A stretch of 64,000 nucleotides of DNA from Thiobacillus sp. (GCA_030692355.1 JAUYCF010000044.1:1-64000); one strand, 5' to 3'; shown: positions 11,828 through 21,452, counted from the first letter of the stretch. Made by a program: numbers and translations. The notes: generated by a model from the letters alone, not told the origin.

Positions 11828-12978
11828 TTACCTGTTGTGACCTCGCGCCGCCGCATGTGCGCGCGATTGCCCCCTACCAGCCCGGCAAGCCCATTTCCGA
11901 ACTCGCGCGTGAATTGGGTTTGGCCGAAGCCGACATCGTCAAGCTGGCATCGAACGAAAATCCGCTCGGCCCCAGCCCCATGGCATTGGCGGCTGCGCAG
12001 GATGCGTTGTACGACATGGCGCTGTATCCGGATGGTGCCGGCTTCGCGCTGAAGGCAAAGCTATCGGAAAAGTTTGGTGTCGCCGCGAACCAGATTGTGC
12101 TCGGCAATGGCTCTAATGATGTGCTGGACATGGCCGCGCGGGCCTTCCTGTCGCCGGGTACCTCTTCGGTGCACTCGGAGCACGCCTTCGCGGTCTATCC
12201 GATCGCTACGCAGACGGTTGGCGCCCAGAGCATCGTGGTGCCAGCGCGGGATTACGGCCACGACCTGGCCGCGATGCGCGCGGCGATCCGCGACGATACG
12301 CGCGTTCTGTGGATTGCCAACCCCAACAACCCGACCGGCACCTTCCTGCCATGGGTGGAGATCGAGGCTTTCCTCGAAACCGTTCCGCCGCACGTGCTGG
12401 TGGTGCTGGACGAGGCCTACGGAGAATATCTGCCGCCGGCCGGGCGCTGCGACACCGCGGCCTGGCTGACGCGCTTCCCCAACCTGCTGATCGTCCGCAC
12501 CTTTTCCAAGGCCTATGGCCTGGCCGGATTGCGCGTCGGCTACGGACTCGGCAGCGCCGACGTCATCGACCTGCTCAACCGGGTGCGCCATCCCTTCAAC
12601 GTCAATGCGCCCGCGCTCGCCGCGGCAGAAGCCGCGCTCGACGACGCCGAGTTCCTTGCGCGCAGCTATGCGCTGAACAGCGCCGGCATGGCGCAGCTGG
12701 TTGCCGGGCTGGCCGGTCTGGGCATCGAAACCGTGCCGTCGAAAGGCAATTTTTTGCTGGCGAAAGTCGGCGACGCCGCGCGCATCAATACCGAATTGCT
12801 GAAGCGCGGCGTCATCGTGCGCCCGGTGGCCAATTACGGTCTGCCCGAATTCCTGCGCGTCTCGGTCGGACTGGCCGGACAGAACGCCCGCTTCCTCGAC
12901 GCATTGAGCGTGGTTCTTGCCGCTTTAGCGGCTTTAGAGCCACGGCCTGACCCTTGCGATCGGAAGGCCTGCCTGTGA
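11824..12978 (+). CDS. hisC: Histidinol-phosphate / aromatic aminotransferase
   Basis: This is a PLP-dependent aminotransferase of fold type I, 384 residues, with LASNENPLGPSP, the NPNNPTGTF loop and the PLP lysine in RTFSKAYGLAGLRVG. It starts with GTG overlapping the pheA stop (GTGA). Location between pheA and tyrA suggests it transaminates phenylpyruvate, hydroxyphenylpyruvate or prephenate as well as, or instead of, imidazole-acetol phosphate. The C-terminus carries an unusual Ala-rich extension into the start of tyrA. Substrate choice is inferred. Confidence 0.92.
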   Translation: MITCCDLAPPHVRAIAPYQPGKPISELARELGLAEADIVKLASNENPLGPSPMALAAAQDALYDMALYPDGAGFALKAKLSEKFGVAANQIVLGNGSNDVLDMAARAFLSPGTSSVHSEHAFAVYPIATQTVGAQSIVVPARDYGHDLAAMRAAIRDDTRVLWIANPNNPTGTFLPWVEIEAFLETVPPHVLVVLDEAYGEYLPPAGRCDTAAWLTRFPNLLIVRTFSKAYGLAGLRVGYGLGSADVIDLLNRVRHPFNVNAPALAAAEAALDDAEFLARSYALNSAGMAQLVAGLAGLGIETVPSKGNFLLAKVGDAARINTELLKRGVIVRPVANYGLPEFLRVSVGLAGQNARFLDALSVVLAALAALEPRPDPCDRKACL

Positions 12979-13832
12979 TCGTCGACACGCTCGCTATCGT
13001 CGGCACCGGTCTGATCGGCGGCTCCTTCTCACTGGCATTGAAACAGGCCGGCGCGGTGCGCACGGTGCTGGGGGTCGGCCGCAATCCGGCGCGGCTCACC
13101 GTCGCACGCGAGCTTGGCCTGATCGACCGCGCGGTCGACTGGGCCGGGGCCGGCCAGGCCGACTGCATCCTGCTGGCGTTGCCGGTGGGTGAGACCGAAG
13201 TCGTACTGAAAAATCTCGCGCCGCATCTGAAGGCCGGCGCCATCGTCACCGACGCCGGCAGCACCAAGGCCAACGTGGTGGCGGCGGCGCGAGCGGCGCT
13301 CGGCGCGCGGGCCGCCGATTTCGTGCCCGGCCATCCGATCGCCGGCTCCGAGCAGAGCGGCCCCGGCGCCGCGCGCGCCGATCTGTATCAGGGCAAAAAA
13401 GTGGTGCTGACGCCGCAGGCCGACACCCGCGCCGACGCGCTCGCCACCGTGCGGGCGCTGTGGGAGGCGGCCGGGGCGCAGGTCGAAACGCTGGACGCCG
13501 CGCAGCACGACCGCGTGTTTGCCGCGGTGAGCCACTTGCCGCATCTGGCCGCGTTCGCGTTGGTGGACGAGCTGGCGCAGCGCGCCGACGGCGACACCTT
13601 CTTCCGTTTTGCCGCCAGCGGCTTTCGCGATTTCACCCGCATCGCCGGATCCGCGCCCGATATGTGGCGCGACATTGCGCTGGCGAACCGCGAGGCGGTG
13701 CTGGCCGAATTGGACGCCTATGTCGCGGCGCTGCAATCGCTGCGCCAGGCCGTGGCCGGGGAAGACGCCGACGCCTTGCTGAAGCTGTTTTCGCGCGCCC
13801 GCTCGGCGCGTGAACGCTGGCTGGCGCCGTAA
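12975..13832 (+). CDS. tyrA: Prephenate / arogenate dehydrogenase
   Basis: TyrA oxidatively decarboxylates prephenate (or arogenate) for tyrosine synthesis. The N-terminal Rossmann motif is AIVGTGLIGGSFSLAL. DAGSTKANV, PGHPIAGSEQSGPGAA and AAVSHLPHLAAFAL contain the conserved substrate and catalytic histidines. The protein has 285 residues with no fused mutase or ACT domain. The GTG at 12975 overlaps the hisC stop as GTGA, a better start than TTG at 12954. In relatives aroA follows directly, but here a toxin-antitoxin cassette intervenes. Confidence 0.95.
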   Translation: MIVDTLAIVGTGLIGGSFSLALKQAGAVRTVLGVGRNPARLTVARELGLIDRAVDWAGAGQADCILLALPVGETEVVLKNLAPHLKAGAIVTDAGSTKANVVAAARAALGARAADFVPGHPIAGSEQSGPGAARADLYQGKKVVLTPQADTRADALATVRALWEAAGAQVETLDAAQHDRVFAAVSHLPHLAAFALVDELAQRADGDTFFRFAASGFRDFTRIAGSAPDMWRDIALANREAVLAELDAYVAALQSLRQAVAGEDADALLKLFSRARSARERWLAP

Positions 13833-13865
13833 TCAGCTTGGGGGCGATCATCCAACAAAGCCCTC

Positions 13866-13894
13866 TTGACGAACATAAACGTATTGTTTACATT
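13866..13894 (+). promoter_or_regulatory. Promoter and operator of the higBA-type pair
   Basis: TTGACG (13866-13871) and TACATT (13889-13894) are spaced by exactly 17 bases. Between and over the -10 lies the inverted repeat TAAAC-GTATT-GTTTA (13876-13890), a likely HigA operator for autorepression. Transcription would start at about 13901, next to the GTG at 13902. Confidence 0.6.
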
Positions 13895-13901
13895 CGCCTT
13901 C

Positions 13902-14183
13902 GTGATTCAATCATTCGCCAACCCGGAAACCGAGTATTTCTTTGCCGTCGGAAAGTCCCGTCGGTTACCGACAGAAATCTTGAAACGGGCAGCGATGCGC
14001 TTGAATCAAGTGCATGCAGCCACGCAAGTTGAGGATTTGCGCCTGCCGCCGTCCAACCAGCTGGAAAAACTGTCCGGCGACCGGGACGGGCAATGGAGCA
14101 TACGCATTAACGGCCAGTGGCGTGTGTGCTTCAAGTTCATTAACGGCCATGCTTTCGACGTTGAAATAGTCGATTACCACTGA
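13902..14183 (+). CDS. higB: HigB-type mRNA interferase toxin (RelE/ParE superfamily)
   Basis: This toxin of about 93 residues cleaves mRNA on the ribosome in characterised relatives. IQSFANPETEYFFAVGKSRR, the LRLPPSNQLEKLSGDRDGQW segment and the C-terminal RINGQWRVCFKF plus VEIVDYH are the HigB/GraT signature. A longer frame starts at 13866, but that codon lies in the promoter -35, and family proteins begin at the IQSF residue. I therefore take GTG 13902. The antitoxin gene lies 11 bases downstream, the usual toxin-first order. Confidence 0.88.
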   Translation: MIQSFANPETEYFFAVGKSRRLPTEILKRAAMRLNQVHAATQVEDLRLPPSNQLEKLSGDRDGQWSIRINGQWRVCFKFINGHAFDVEIVDYH

Positions 14184-14194
14184 GGGTTATTGTC

Positions 14195-14491
14195 ATGATT
14201 AAAAGCGGATTACCCAGCATCCACCCTGGCGAATTCCTGGCAGAGATACTCGAAGGCTTGGGTATGTCGCAAGCAGAGTTCTCTCGGGCGATAGGGGTGT
14301 CGCCTATGCGCGTGTCGCATGTCATTAAAGGCTCGCGCCCGGTAACGGCGGAACTTGCCTTGCTATTTGGCCGCGCGTTTGACCAGACACCGCAGTACTG
14401 GCTTAATTTGCAGGCCGATTACGATCTCAAGACTACCGAGGTCAGCATGGGTGCACGGTTGAAGGCGATTCATGCTGTTACCCATGCTTGA
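14195..14491 (+). CDS. higA: HigA-type antitoxin, XRE/VapI helix-turn-helix
   Basis: The 98-residue protein neutralises HigB and represses the operon through a Cro-type helix-turn-helix. IHPGEFLAEILEGLGMSQAE opens the domain, followed by SRAIGVSPMRVSHVIKGSRP as the HTH and the C-terminal PQYWLNLQADYDL motif of the HigA/VapI group. It has the expected length and is intact. The cassette interrupts the tyrA-aroA junction of the aromatic supraoperon. Confidence 0.92.
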   Translation: MIKSGLPSIHPGEFLAEILEGLGMSQAEFSRAIGVSPMRVSHVIKGSRPVTAELALLFGRAFDQTPQYWLNLQADYDLKTTEVSMGARLKAIHAVTHA

Positions 14492-14566
14492 CATAGGTGT
14501 TAGGCAATACCCGTAGTCCGTCTCCGATTTCCCTGTTCATTAATCACCAAATGCTTAGAGACCAAC

Positions 14567-14740
14567 ATGGCAGCAAGTAAGGAATGGACAGAGTGGCATC
14601 TCACGCCCAACGGGTGGACAAGAGGAACCATAAAGACTGATTGGCTGGTGGAAATAAAGCCGCTCAAAATGAACAGGAATATCGAGAAACCGCCCTACGC
14701 AAAGTATTCGAGGAAGAATGGTCGGAGAACTGTTCACTAA
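14567..14740 (+). CDS. Small Trp-rich hypothetical protein
   Basis: A 57-residue frame with ATG at 14567 encodes KEWTEWHLTPNGWTRGTIKT and a basic C-terminus. The EWHLTPxGW core resembles short hypothetical proteins found in accessory DNA of gammaproteobacteria and betaproteobacteria. No function is known. It follows the higBA-type pair and probably arrived with it. The remaining 235 bases up to aroA are AT-richer than the flanks and hold nothing else I can support. Confidence 0.4.
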   Translation: MAASKEWTEWHLTPNGWTRGTIKTDWLVEIKPLKMNRNIEKPPYAKYSRKNGRRTVH

Positions 14741-14975
14741 AGACCAGCGAAGTGGCGCCTGTTGTATAAACACAAGAAGTGAAGCCACATCCGCCAATGC
14801 CAAATAACGGCGAACCAGATCAATACGCCGATCAAGGATGGAGCTGTAAGAAGGGCTTCATTCAGATTGGAAACTTGTGTCATAAGCAGTCAAAAAATAA
14901 TGTAAGAGTGATACTGGGTTGGCCCGCGTAATCCTTTGCGCCGATTGTTTAGAACATGTAGTTACAGGACGTTAG

Positions 14976-16268
14976 ATGGACTTTCTCGATTTGGCCTCAA
15001 GCACCGCCGCGCGTGGCACGGTGCGTCTGCCCGGCTCCAAAAGCATCTCCAACCGCGTGCTGCTGCTGGCGGCGCTGGCCGACGGCATGACCGAGGTCTA
15101 CGACCTGCTCGATTCCGACGACACGCGTCATATGCTGGCGGCGCTGCGCACGCTGGGTGTCGGGGTTGAGGATTGCGGCGACAATCGCTGGCGTATCGGC
15201 GGCGTCGGCGGCGCTTTTCCGGTCAAGCAGGCCGAACTTTTCCTGGGCAACGCGGGCACGGCTTTCCGCCCGCTGACCGCCGCGCTGGCACTCTCTGGCG
15301 GCGACTATGTGCTGAAAGGCGTCGCGCGCATGCACGAGCGGCCGATCGGCGATCTGGTCGATGCGCTGAGGCAGCTCGGGGCGCAGATCGACTACCTCGG
15401 CAAGCCCGGATTTCCGCCGCTGCATGTCCATCCGGCGATGCCCGCCGGCGACCGCGCGCAGGTGCGCGGCAACGTGTCCAGCCAGTTTCTCACCGGCCTG
15501 CTGATGGCGCTGCCGCTGCGGCAGAAAAGCACCACAATCGAGGTGGTCGGCGAGCTGATTTCCAAACCGTACATCGGCATCACGCTGGCGATGCTGCGCC
15601 GTTTCGGCGTCGAGGTGGCGCAGGACGGCTGGGCACGTTTCACGGTGGCGGCCGATGCGCGCTATCGCAGCCCGGGTGAAATCTACGTCGAGGGCGATGC
15701 CTCGTCGGCCTCGTATTTCCTGGCCGCGGGCGCCATCGGTGGTGGCCCGGTGCGGGTGGAGGGCGTGGGCGCCGACAGCGTGCAGGGCGACGTGCGCTTT
15801 GCCGACGCGCTGGCGTTGATGGGCGCGCAGATCGAAATGGGGCCGAACTGGATCGAGGCGCGCGCACCGACCCACGGCCGGCTGAAGGCGATCGACCTCG
15901 ACTGCAATCACATTCCCGACGCCGCGATGACGCTGGCGGTGGCGGCGCTGTTCGCCGACGGCGTCACCACGCTCCGGAACATCGCCAGCTGGCGGGTGAA
16001 GGAAACCGACCGCATCGCCGCGATGGCGACCGAACTGCGCAAGGTCGGCGCGACGGTGGAAGAGGGCGCGGACTACCTCCGCATCACCCCGCCTCACGCC
16101 TCACGCCTCACCCCTCACGCGGTAATCGACACCTACGACGACCACCGCATGGCGATGTGCCTGTCGCTGGTGACGCTCGGCGGCGTGCCGCTGCGCATCA
16201 ACGACCCGGCGTGCGTGAACAAGACCTTCCCGGAGTATTTCAATATTTTTGCGGGGATTTCCCAATGA
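14976..16268 (+). CDS. aroA: 3-phosphoshikimate 1-carboxyvinyltransferase (EPSP synthase)
   Basis: AroA joins shikimate-3-phosphate and PEP in the shikimate pathway. The 430-residue protein has [17 protein letters not shown], the PEP-site loop [30 protein letters not shown] and the C-terminal [22 protein letters not shown] with the usual Gly and Pro spacing is the standard class I type. Its stop overlaps the cmk ATG (ATGA). Inside the gene at about 16098-16120 is a short repeated stretch of CTCACGC-type units. Confidence 0.97.
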   Translation: MDFLDLASSTAARGTVRLPGSKSISNRVLLLAALADGMTEVYDLLDSDDTRHMLAALRTLGVGVEDCGDNRWRIGGVGGAFPVKQAELFLGNAGTAFRPLTAALALSGGDYVLKGVARMHERPIGDLVDALRQLGAQIDYLGKPGFPPLHVHPAMPAGDRAQVRGNVSSQFLTGLLMALPLRQKSTTIEVVGELISKPYIGITLAMLRRFGVEVAQDGWARFTVAADARYRSPGEIYVEGDASSASYFLAAGAIGGGPVRVEGVGADSVQGDVRFADALALMGAQIEMGPNWIEARAPTHGRLKAIDLDCNHIPDAAMTLAVAALFADGVTTLRNIASWRVKETDRIAAMATELRKVGATVEEGADYLRITPPHASRLTPHAVIDTYDDHRMAMCLSLVTLGGVPLRINDPACVNKTFPEYFNIFAGISQ

Positions 16269-16984
16269 ATTCCGCATCCCCCACTCTCGACTCTCCGCTC
16301 TCCGCTCTCCGCGCCCCCGTAATCGCCATCGACGGCCCCTCGGCCTCGGGCAAGGGCACCGTCGCCGAGCGCGTGGCAGCCGCACTCGGTTTTCATTTCC
16401 TCGACAGCGGCGCGCTCTACCGGCTGACCGCGCTGTCGGCGATGGAGCACGGTGTGGCGCTCGACGACGAGGCGGGCGTGGCGGCACTGGCGGCGAAGCT
16501 GCCGGCGTCGTTCCGTGACGGCGCGGTGTGGCTGAACGGGGAAAACGTCACCGACGCCATTCGCGCCGAAACGGTGGGCGAGGGCGCGTCAAAAGTCGCG
16601 GCGCTGCCGGCGGTGCGCGTGGCGCTGCTCGACCGCCAGCGCGCCTATCGGCAGGCCCCCGGGCTGGTGGCCGACGGCCGTGACATGGGCACCGTGGTGT
16701 TTGCCGACGCGGTGACCAAGGTCTTTCTCACCGCCTCTGCCTCCGCGCGCGCGGAGCGGCGGTATAAGCAGTTGATCGAGAAGGGGAACCCTGCTAATCT
16801 TCCGGCCCTTGTTGCTGATATGCAGGCGCGCGATGCGCGCGATACGGCCCGCGCCGTGGCGCCGCTCAAACCCGCAGCCGATGCGCTGTTGCTCGATACC
16901 ACCCATATGGGCATCGAGCCGGCAGTGCAGGCGGTGCTGGCGCACTACACTTCGTGTATGGCCCGCAGCCAACAAGGAAATTAA
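16265..16984 (+). CDS. cmk: Cytidylate kinase
   Basis: Cmk phosphorylates CMP/dCMP with ATP. The P-loop is [18 protein letters not shown] near the N-terminus, DSGALYR is the CMP-binding motif, and [11 protein letters not shown] and the lid RAERRYKQL follow. The protein has 239 residues. The ATG at 16265 overlaps the aroA stop and gives [18 protein letters not shown], a short non-conserved leader. The aroA-cmk-rpsA-ihfB order is widely conserved in proteobacteria. Confidence 0.95.
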   Translation: MNSASPTLDSPLSALRAPVIAIDGPSASGKGTVAERVAAALGFHFLDSGALYRLTALSAMEHGVALDDEAGVAALAAKLPASFRDGAVWLNGENVTDAIRAETVGEGASKVAALPAVRVALLDRQRAYRQAPGLVADGRDMGTVVFADAVTKVFLTASASARAERRYKQLIEKGNPANLPALVADMQARDARDTARAVAPLKPAADALLLDTTHMGIEPAVQAVLAHYTSCMARSQQGN

Positions 16985-17066
16985 TGTCTCGTGTCAGACC
17001 TGCGCCCGCAGGCTGGCGTTGTGCAACCAACCCCGTCCTCACCGACGGACAATGAAGGTTTTTTTA

Positions 17067-18791
17067 ATGTCTACTGCTACCGCTTCTACCGCCCCCGCTT
17101 CGATGGAAAGTTTTGCCGACCTGTTCGAGGAATCCCTGGTTCACCAGGAAATGCGTCAGGGTGAAGTCATCACCGCTGAAATCATCGACATCGACAGCAA
17201 TTTCGTGACCGTGAATGCCGGCCTCAAATCCGAGAGCCTGATTCCGGTTGAAGAATTCAAGAACGATCTGGGCGAAATCGAAGCCAAGATCGGTGATTTT
17301 GTCGCGGTCGCCATCGAGTCGATCGAAGACGGCTTCGGCGCCACCAAGTTGTCGCGCGAGCGTGCCAAGAAACTGGCCGCATGGCTGGATCTGGAAGCGG
17401 CGATGAACGAAGGCCGGATCGTCACCGGCATGGTGCAGGGCAAGGTCAAGGGCGGCCTGACGGTACTGGTGGGCGGCCTGCGTGCCTTCCTGCCGGGTTC
17501 GCTGGTGGACATGCGTCCGGTCAAGGACACCACGCCCTACGAATACAAGGAAATGGAATTCAAGGTCATCAAGCTCGACCGCAAGCGCAACAACGTGGTG
17601 GTATCGCGCCGCGCCGTGCTGGAAGAGACCATGGGCGCCGACCGCGAAGCGATGATGGAGAACCTGAAGGAAGGCTCCATCGTCAAGGGCGTGGTCAAGA
17701 ACATCACCGACTACGGCGCGTTCGTGGATCTGGGCGGCATCGACGGCCTGCTGCACATCACCGACATGGCCTGGCGCCGCGTCAAGCATCCGTCCGAAGT
17801 GGTGCACGTCGGCCAGGAACTCGAAGCCAAGATCCTGCGCTACGACACCGAGAAAAACCGCGTTTCGCTCGGCATCAAGCAGCTGGGTGACGATCCGTGG
17901 GTCGGCATCGCGCGCCGCTATCCCAAAGGCACGCGCATGTTCGGCAAGGTCGCGAACCTGACCGACTACGGCGCATTCGTCGAGATCGAGGAAGGCATCG
18001 AAGGCCTGGTGCACGTCTCCGAAATGGACTGGACCAACAAGAACGTCAGCCCCTCGAAGATGGTTCAGCTGGGCGACGAGGTCGAAGTCATGGTGCTCGA
18101 CATCGACGAGGACAAGCGCCGCATCTCGCTGGGCATGAAGCAGTGCAAGTCCAACCCGTGGGAAGACTTCGCGATCAGCCACAAGAAGGGCGACAAGGTC
18201 GGCGGCGCAATCAAGTCGATCACCGACTTTGGCGTGTTCATCGGCCTGCCGGGCGGCATCGACGGCCTGGTTCACCTGTCCGACCTGTCGTGGAGCCTGC
18301 CCGGCGAAGAAGCCGTGCGCAACTTCCGCAAGGGCCAGGACGTCGAGGCCGTGGTGCTCGGGATTGATCTCGAGCGCGAGCGCATTTCGCTCGGCATCAA
18401 GCAGCTCGAAGGCGACCCGCTGACCAGCTACGCGACGGGCCACGAGAAGGGCAGCATCGTCAAGGGCACCATCAAGACCGTGGAAGCCAAGGGCGCCACT
18501 GTGCAGCTGGACAGCGACATGGAAGGTTACCTGCGCGCATCCGAAGTTTCGCGCGACCGCGTCGAAGACATGCGCACCCACTACAAGGACGGCGACGAAA
18601 TCGAAGCCATGATCATCAACGTCGATCGCAAGAACCGCGTGATCAACCTGTCGATCAAGGCCAAGGACATGACCGAGCAGGATTCGGCGATGAAGAAACT
18701 CGCCGCCGACTCCGCAGCGGCCGCCACCGGTTCGACCAACCTCGGCGCGCTGCTGAAGGCCAAGCTCGAAAACAAGAGCGCCGAGCAGTAA
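17067..18791 (+). CDS. rpsA: 30S ribosomal protein S1
   Basis: S1 binds mRNA at the 30S platform and helps unfold structured leaders. The 574-residue protein begins with [18 protein letters not shown] after a short Ala/Thr leader. It contains six S1/OB repeats: two divergent N-terminal ones and four canonical ones with motifs such as [39 protein letters not shown] and [20 protein letters not shown]. The ATG at 17067 has AAGG 8 bases upstream. An in-frame ATG at 17052 is less likely. The gene is followed 3 bases later by ihfB. Confidence 0.97.
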   Translation: MSTATASTAPASMESFADLFEESLVHQEMRQGEVITAEIIDIDSNFVTVNAGLKSESLIPVEEFKNDLGEIEAKIGDFVAVAIESIEDGFGATKLSRERAKKLAAWLDLEAAMNEGRIVTGMVQGKVKGGLTVLVGGLRAFLPGSLVDMRPVKDTTPYEYKEMEFKVIKLDRKRNNVVVSRRAVLEETMGADREAMMENLKEGSIVKGVVKNITDYGAFVDLGGIDGLLHITDMAWRRVKHPSEVVHVGQELEAKILRYDTEKNRVSLGIKQLGDDPWVGIARRYPKGTRMFGKVANLTDYGAFVEIEEGIEGLVHVSEMDWTNKNVSPSKMVQLGDEVEVMVLDIDEDKRRISLGMKQCKSNPWEDFAISHKKGDKVGGAIKSITDFGVFIGLPGGIDGLVHLSDLSWSLPGEEAVRNFRKGQDVEAVVLGIDLERERISLGIKQLEGDPLTSYATGHEKGSIVKGTIKTVEAKGATVQLDSDMEGYLRASEVSRDRVEDMRTHYKDGDEIEAMIINVDRKNRVINLSIKAKDMTEQDSAMKKLAADSAAAATGSTNLGALLKAKLENKSAEQ

Positions 18792-18794
18792 TCC

Positions 18795-19079
18795 ATGACC
18801 AAGTCCGAGCTGATTGCTCAACTCGCGGCGCGGCATTCGCAATTTTCGGTTGCGGATATCGAGATGGCGGTGAAAACGATCCTCGACGCGCTGGCGAAAA
18901 ACCTGTCGCGCGGCGAGCGCATCGAAATCCGCGGCTTTGGCAGCTTCAGCCTGAGCTTCCGTCCCGCCCGTCTCGGGCGCAACCCCAAGTCGGGCGAGCG
19001 CGTGCAGGTGCCGGCCAAGCATGTGCCGCACTTCAAGGCGGGCAAGGAGTTGCGCGACCGGGTGGATTTTCCGCTCTGA
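18795..19079 (+). CDS. ihfB: Integration host factor subunit beta
   Basis: IhfB pairs with IhfA to bend DNA in recombination, replication and transcription. The 94-residue protein has the HU/IHF fold with [40 protein letters not shown] and the [20 protein letters not shown] beta-arm. GRNPKTG-type motifs with Pro at the arm tip mark IHF. It is the last gene of the gyrA-to-ihfB run and is closed by a strong terminator. Confidence 0.96.
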   Translation: MTKSELIAQLAARHSQFSVADIEMAVKTILDALAKNLSRGERIEIRGFGSFSLSFRPARLGRNPKSGERVQVPAKHVPHFKAGKELRDRVDFPL

Positions 19080-19098
19080 TCTCTCGGGTAAGGCAGGT

Positions 19099-19130
19099 GA
19101 AAACGGCGCGTTGAGCGCCGTTTTCTTTTT
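19099..19130 (+). terminator. Rho-independent terminator after ihfB
   Basis: GAAAACGGCGC (19099-19109), a GTTGA loop and GCGCCGTTTTC (19115-19125) form an 11-bp stem followed by TTTTT. It ends the aroA-cmk-rpsA-ihfB transcript. Confidence 0.9.
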
Positions 19131-19193
19131 CATCGCCACTTTTTGAAGTTGGCCTGCAAAGGTAGAATGGACGCCACTCTGACGCGATCGACC

Positions 19194-19484
19194 ATGAAAA
19201 ATCTCACACGTTATCTGGGACTGGCGGCGAAACTGCTGGTGTTCCTGCTGGTGCTGGGCTTTGCCCTGAAAAACAGCCATAGCGTCACGTTCAATTCCTA
19301 CCTGGACTATGTGTGGCAGGCGCCGTTGATCGTCATGCTGGGGCTGGCGTTCATGCTGGGCGCGCTGATGGGCGTGCTGGCCTTGCTGCCGACCGTATTT
19401 CGCCTGCGGCGCGAGCTTTCCCGCAAGCCGCAGGCGATCGAGTCGGATACGGTCGCGCAAACAACCGACATGCCTGTCGTCTAA
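19194..19484 (+). CDS. lapA: Lipopolysaccharide assembly protein A domain protein (LapA)
   Basis: This inner-membrane protein of about 96 residues has two transmembrane helices (roughly 8-26 and 41-62), the DUF1049/LapA arrangement. KNSHSVTFNSYLDYVWQAPL between them and a cytoplasmic basic tail (RLRRELSRKP) are typical. LapA acts with LapB in regulating LPS synthesis through FtsH and LpxC in enterobacteria. The ATG at 19194 was chosen because it directly precedes the conserved KNLTRYLGLAAKLLVF. lapB follows 6 bases downstream. Confidence 0.85.
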   Translation: MKNLTRYLGLAAKLLVFLLVLGFALKNSHSVTFNSYLDYVWQAPLIVMLGLAFMLGALMGVLALLPTVFRLRRELSRKPQAIESDTVAQTTDMPVV

Positions 19485-19490
19485 TACGAC

Positions 19491-20657
19491 ATGGAATTCG
19501 AGTTCTGGTGGCTGCTGGCGTTTCCCCTGTTTTTCGTGCTGGGCTGGCTGGCGGCGCGGATCGACATTCGCCAGGTGGTGACCGAGTCGCGCGCGCTGCC
19601 AAATTCGTATTTCCGCGGGCTGAATTTTCTGCTCAACGAGCAGCCGGACAAGGCCATCGAAGCCTTTCTCGAAGTCGTCAAACTCGAACCCCAGACCATC
19701 GATCTGCACTTTGCGCTGGGCGGCCTGTTTCGCCGCCGCGGCGAACTCGACCGCGCCATTCGCATGCATGAAAACCTGCTGGAGCGAGAGGGCCTGGCCG
19801 AAGACCAGCGTCTGCGCGCGATGAGCGAACTGGGGCAGGATTATCTGAAGGCCGGGCTGCTCGACCGCGCCGAGCAGGTGTTCGGCAAGCTGCTTGAAAC
19901 CTCGCAGCACGGACAGGCGCGCACCTTCCTGCTGGAAATCTACGTGCAGGAAAAGGACTGGCAAAAAGCCATCGACGCGGCGCGCCTGCTGGAAAAGGAC
20001 ACCAGCAAACCGCTCAATGCCGACATCGCCCACTTTTTCTGCGAGCTGGCGCTGCTGGAATCGGCGAAAGGCAATCCCGACGCGGCTGCGGCGCACCTGC
20101 GGCAGGCACTCCTGGCCAACCGCCAGTCGGTTCGCGCCAATCTCATGGCGGGCGATCTCGACGCGGCGGCAGGACGCCACGAAGACGCGATTGCCGACTG
20201 GCGCCTGGTCGAAACCCAGAACACGGCGCACATGGCGCTGGTGGTGGATCGCGTACTCGGCAGCTATCGCCAGCTGGGGCGGCTGGCGGAAGGCGTGCAG
20301 TGGCTGCGCGCGCTGTATACCAGGCAGCCGTCGCAGGATGTATTCAACGCCCTGTATCTGGCGGTGTCTGAAACCGAAGGGGCGGCGGCGGCCCGCCAGC
20401 TGGCGCGCGAGGAGTTGCGGCGCAACCCGACCCTGCGCACGCTGGATCGCCTGCTGGAGGCCGAGCTTATCGACGCCGGCCCCGAACAGCGCGAGTTGCT
20501 GCAGGTGGAAAAAAGCCTGGTGGCGTCACACAGCCAGCGCATGATGCGCTACCAGTGCGGCAGCTGCGGGTTCAAGGCGAAGCAGTTCTTCTGGCGCTGC
20601 CCGGCATGCGGGCGCTGGGATAGTTTCGACCCCGAGCGACGCGAGAGCGAGGGGTAG
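19491..20657 (+). CDS. lapB: Lipopolysaccharide assembly protein B (LapB/YciM)
   Basis: LapB is an essential membrane-anchored TPR protein that links LPS transport to FtsH-dependent turnover of LpxC. The 388-residue protein has an N-terminal membrane anchor (FWWLLAFPLFFVLGWLAARI), then TPR repeats beginning YFRGLNFLLNEQPDKAIEAF. A C-terminal rubredoxin-like metal site is formed by CGSCGFKAKQFFWRCPACGR. All four cysteines are present. Length is normal. Confidence 0.95.
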   Translation: MEFEFWWLLAFPLFFVLGWLAARIDIRQVVTESRALPNSYFRGLNFLLNEQPDKAIEAFLEVVKLEPQTIDLHFALGGLFRRRGELDRAIRMHENLLEREGLAEDQRLRAMSELGQDYLKAGLLDRAEQVFGKLLETSQHGQARTFLLEIYVQEKDWQKAIDAARLLEKDTSKPLNADIAHFFCELALLESAKGNPDAAAAHLRQALLANRQSVRANLMAGDLDAAAGRHEDAIADWRLVETQNTAHMALVVDRVLGSYRQLGRLAEGVQWLRALYTRQPSQDVFNALYLAVSETEGAAAARQLAREELRRNPTLRTLDRLLEAELIDAGPEQRELLQVEKSLVASHSQRMMRYQCGSCGFKAKQFFWRCPACGRWDSFDPERRESEG

Positions 20658-20682
20658 GCGTTAGGGGCTGGGAGTTAGGATC

Positions 20683-20736
20683 TAGGGGCTAGGGGCTAGG
20701 GGCTAGGGGCTAGGGGTCAGGGGTCAGGGGTCAGGG
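20683..20736 (+). repeat. Tandem heptamer repeat (TAGGGGC/CAGGGGT) upstream of pyrF
   Basis: Period-7 units run in register: four TAGGGGC, one TAGGGGT, two CAGGGGT and a partial CAGGG. Degenerate units extend back to about 20654. The array fills the gap between lapB and pyrF and ends 4 bases before the first ATG at 20741. Runs of four G every 7 bases could form a G-quadruplex. Related degenerate units occur at 43100-43136. Confidence 0.9.
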
Positions 20737-20744
20737 AATAATGG

Positions 20745-21440
20745 ATGACGCATAAGATTATTGTGGCGCTGGATTTTTCCGATGCAGATTCGGCGCTGGC
20801 GCTGGCGGCACGGCTGGATCCGGCTTTGTGCCGGCTCAAGGTGGGCAAGGAACTGTTTACCGTGGCGGGGCCGGAACTGGTGCGCGTGCTGGTTGCGCGC
20901 GGCTTCGAGGTTTTTCTGGATCTGAAATTTCACGACATCCCCAACACCGTGGCGGCGGCGTGCCGGGCGGCGGCTGGGCTGGGGGTGTGGATGCTCAATG
21001 TCCATGCATCGGGCGGACGCCGCATGATGACGGCGGCGCTGGCGGCGCTGGCGGATCTGCCAAAACCGCCATTGTTGATCGCGGTAACGGTGCTGACCAG
21101 CATGAGCGCCGAGGACCTGGGGGAAGTCGGCATTTCCGCTGCGCCTGCCGATCAGGTATTGCGCCTGGCGCGTCTGGCACATGCCTGCAAACTCGATGGT
21201 GTAGTCTGTTCGGCGCAGGAGGCCGCCATGCTGCGCGCCGAGTTGGGCTCGGGTTTCCGCCTGGTAACGCCCGGCATCCGCCCGGCAGGGGCCGAGGCGG
21301 GCGATCAGCGCCGCGTGATGACGCCGGTCGAGGCCTTGCGCGCCGGGGCGACCGACCTGGTGATCGGGCGCCCGGTCACGGCCGCGGCCGACCCGCTGGC
21401 TGCGCTCGAACGGATTCAATCCGACATACAGAATACTTAG
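20745..21440 (+). CDS. pyrF: Orotidine-5'-phosphate decarboxylase
   Basis: PyrF makes UMP from OMP, the last step of de novo pyrimidine synthesis. The 231-residue protein has the catalytic tetrad in LKVGKELF and [11 protein letters not shown], and the phosphate-binding end [16 protein letters not shown] plus VIGRPVTAA. The start ATG at 20745 is 8 bases after the heptamer array, so the repeats occupy the normal ribosome-binding region. No clear Shine-Dalgarno outside the G-rich repeats is visible. Confidence 0.96.
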   Translation: MTHKIIVALDFSDADSALALAARLDPALCRLKVGKELFTVAGPELVRVLVARGFEVFLDLKFHDIPNTVAAACRAAAGLGVWMLNVHASGGRRMMTAALAALADLPKPPLLIAVTVLTSMSAEDLGEVGISAAPADQVLRLARLAHACKLDGVVCSAQEAAMLRAELGSGFRLVTPGIRPAGAEAGDQRRVMTPVEALRAGATDLVIGRPVTAAADPLAALERIQSDIQNT

Positions 21441-21452
21441 GGAGAAGACGCT

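Noticed and set aside
17064..20231. A frame of about 1,050 codons on the minus strand opposite rpsA, ihfB, lapA and lapB.
   Set aside because: It is a shadow frame of genes with clear identity. Biased composition and no domain support coding.
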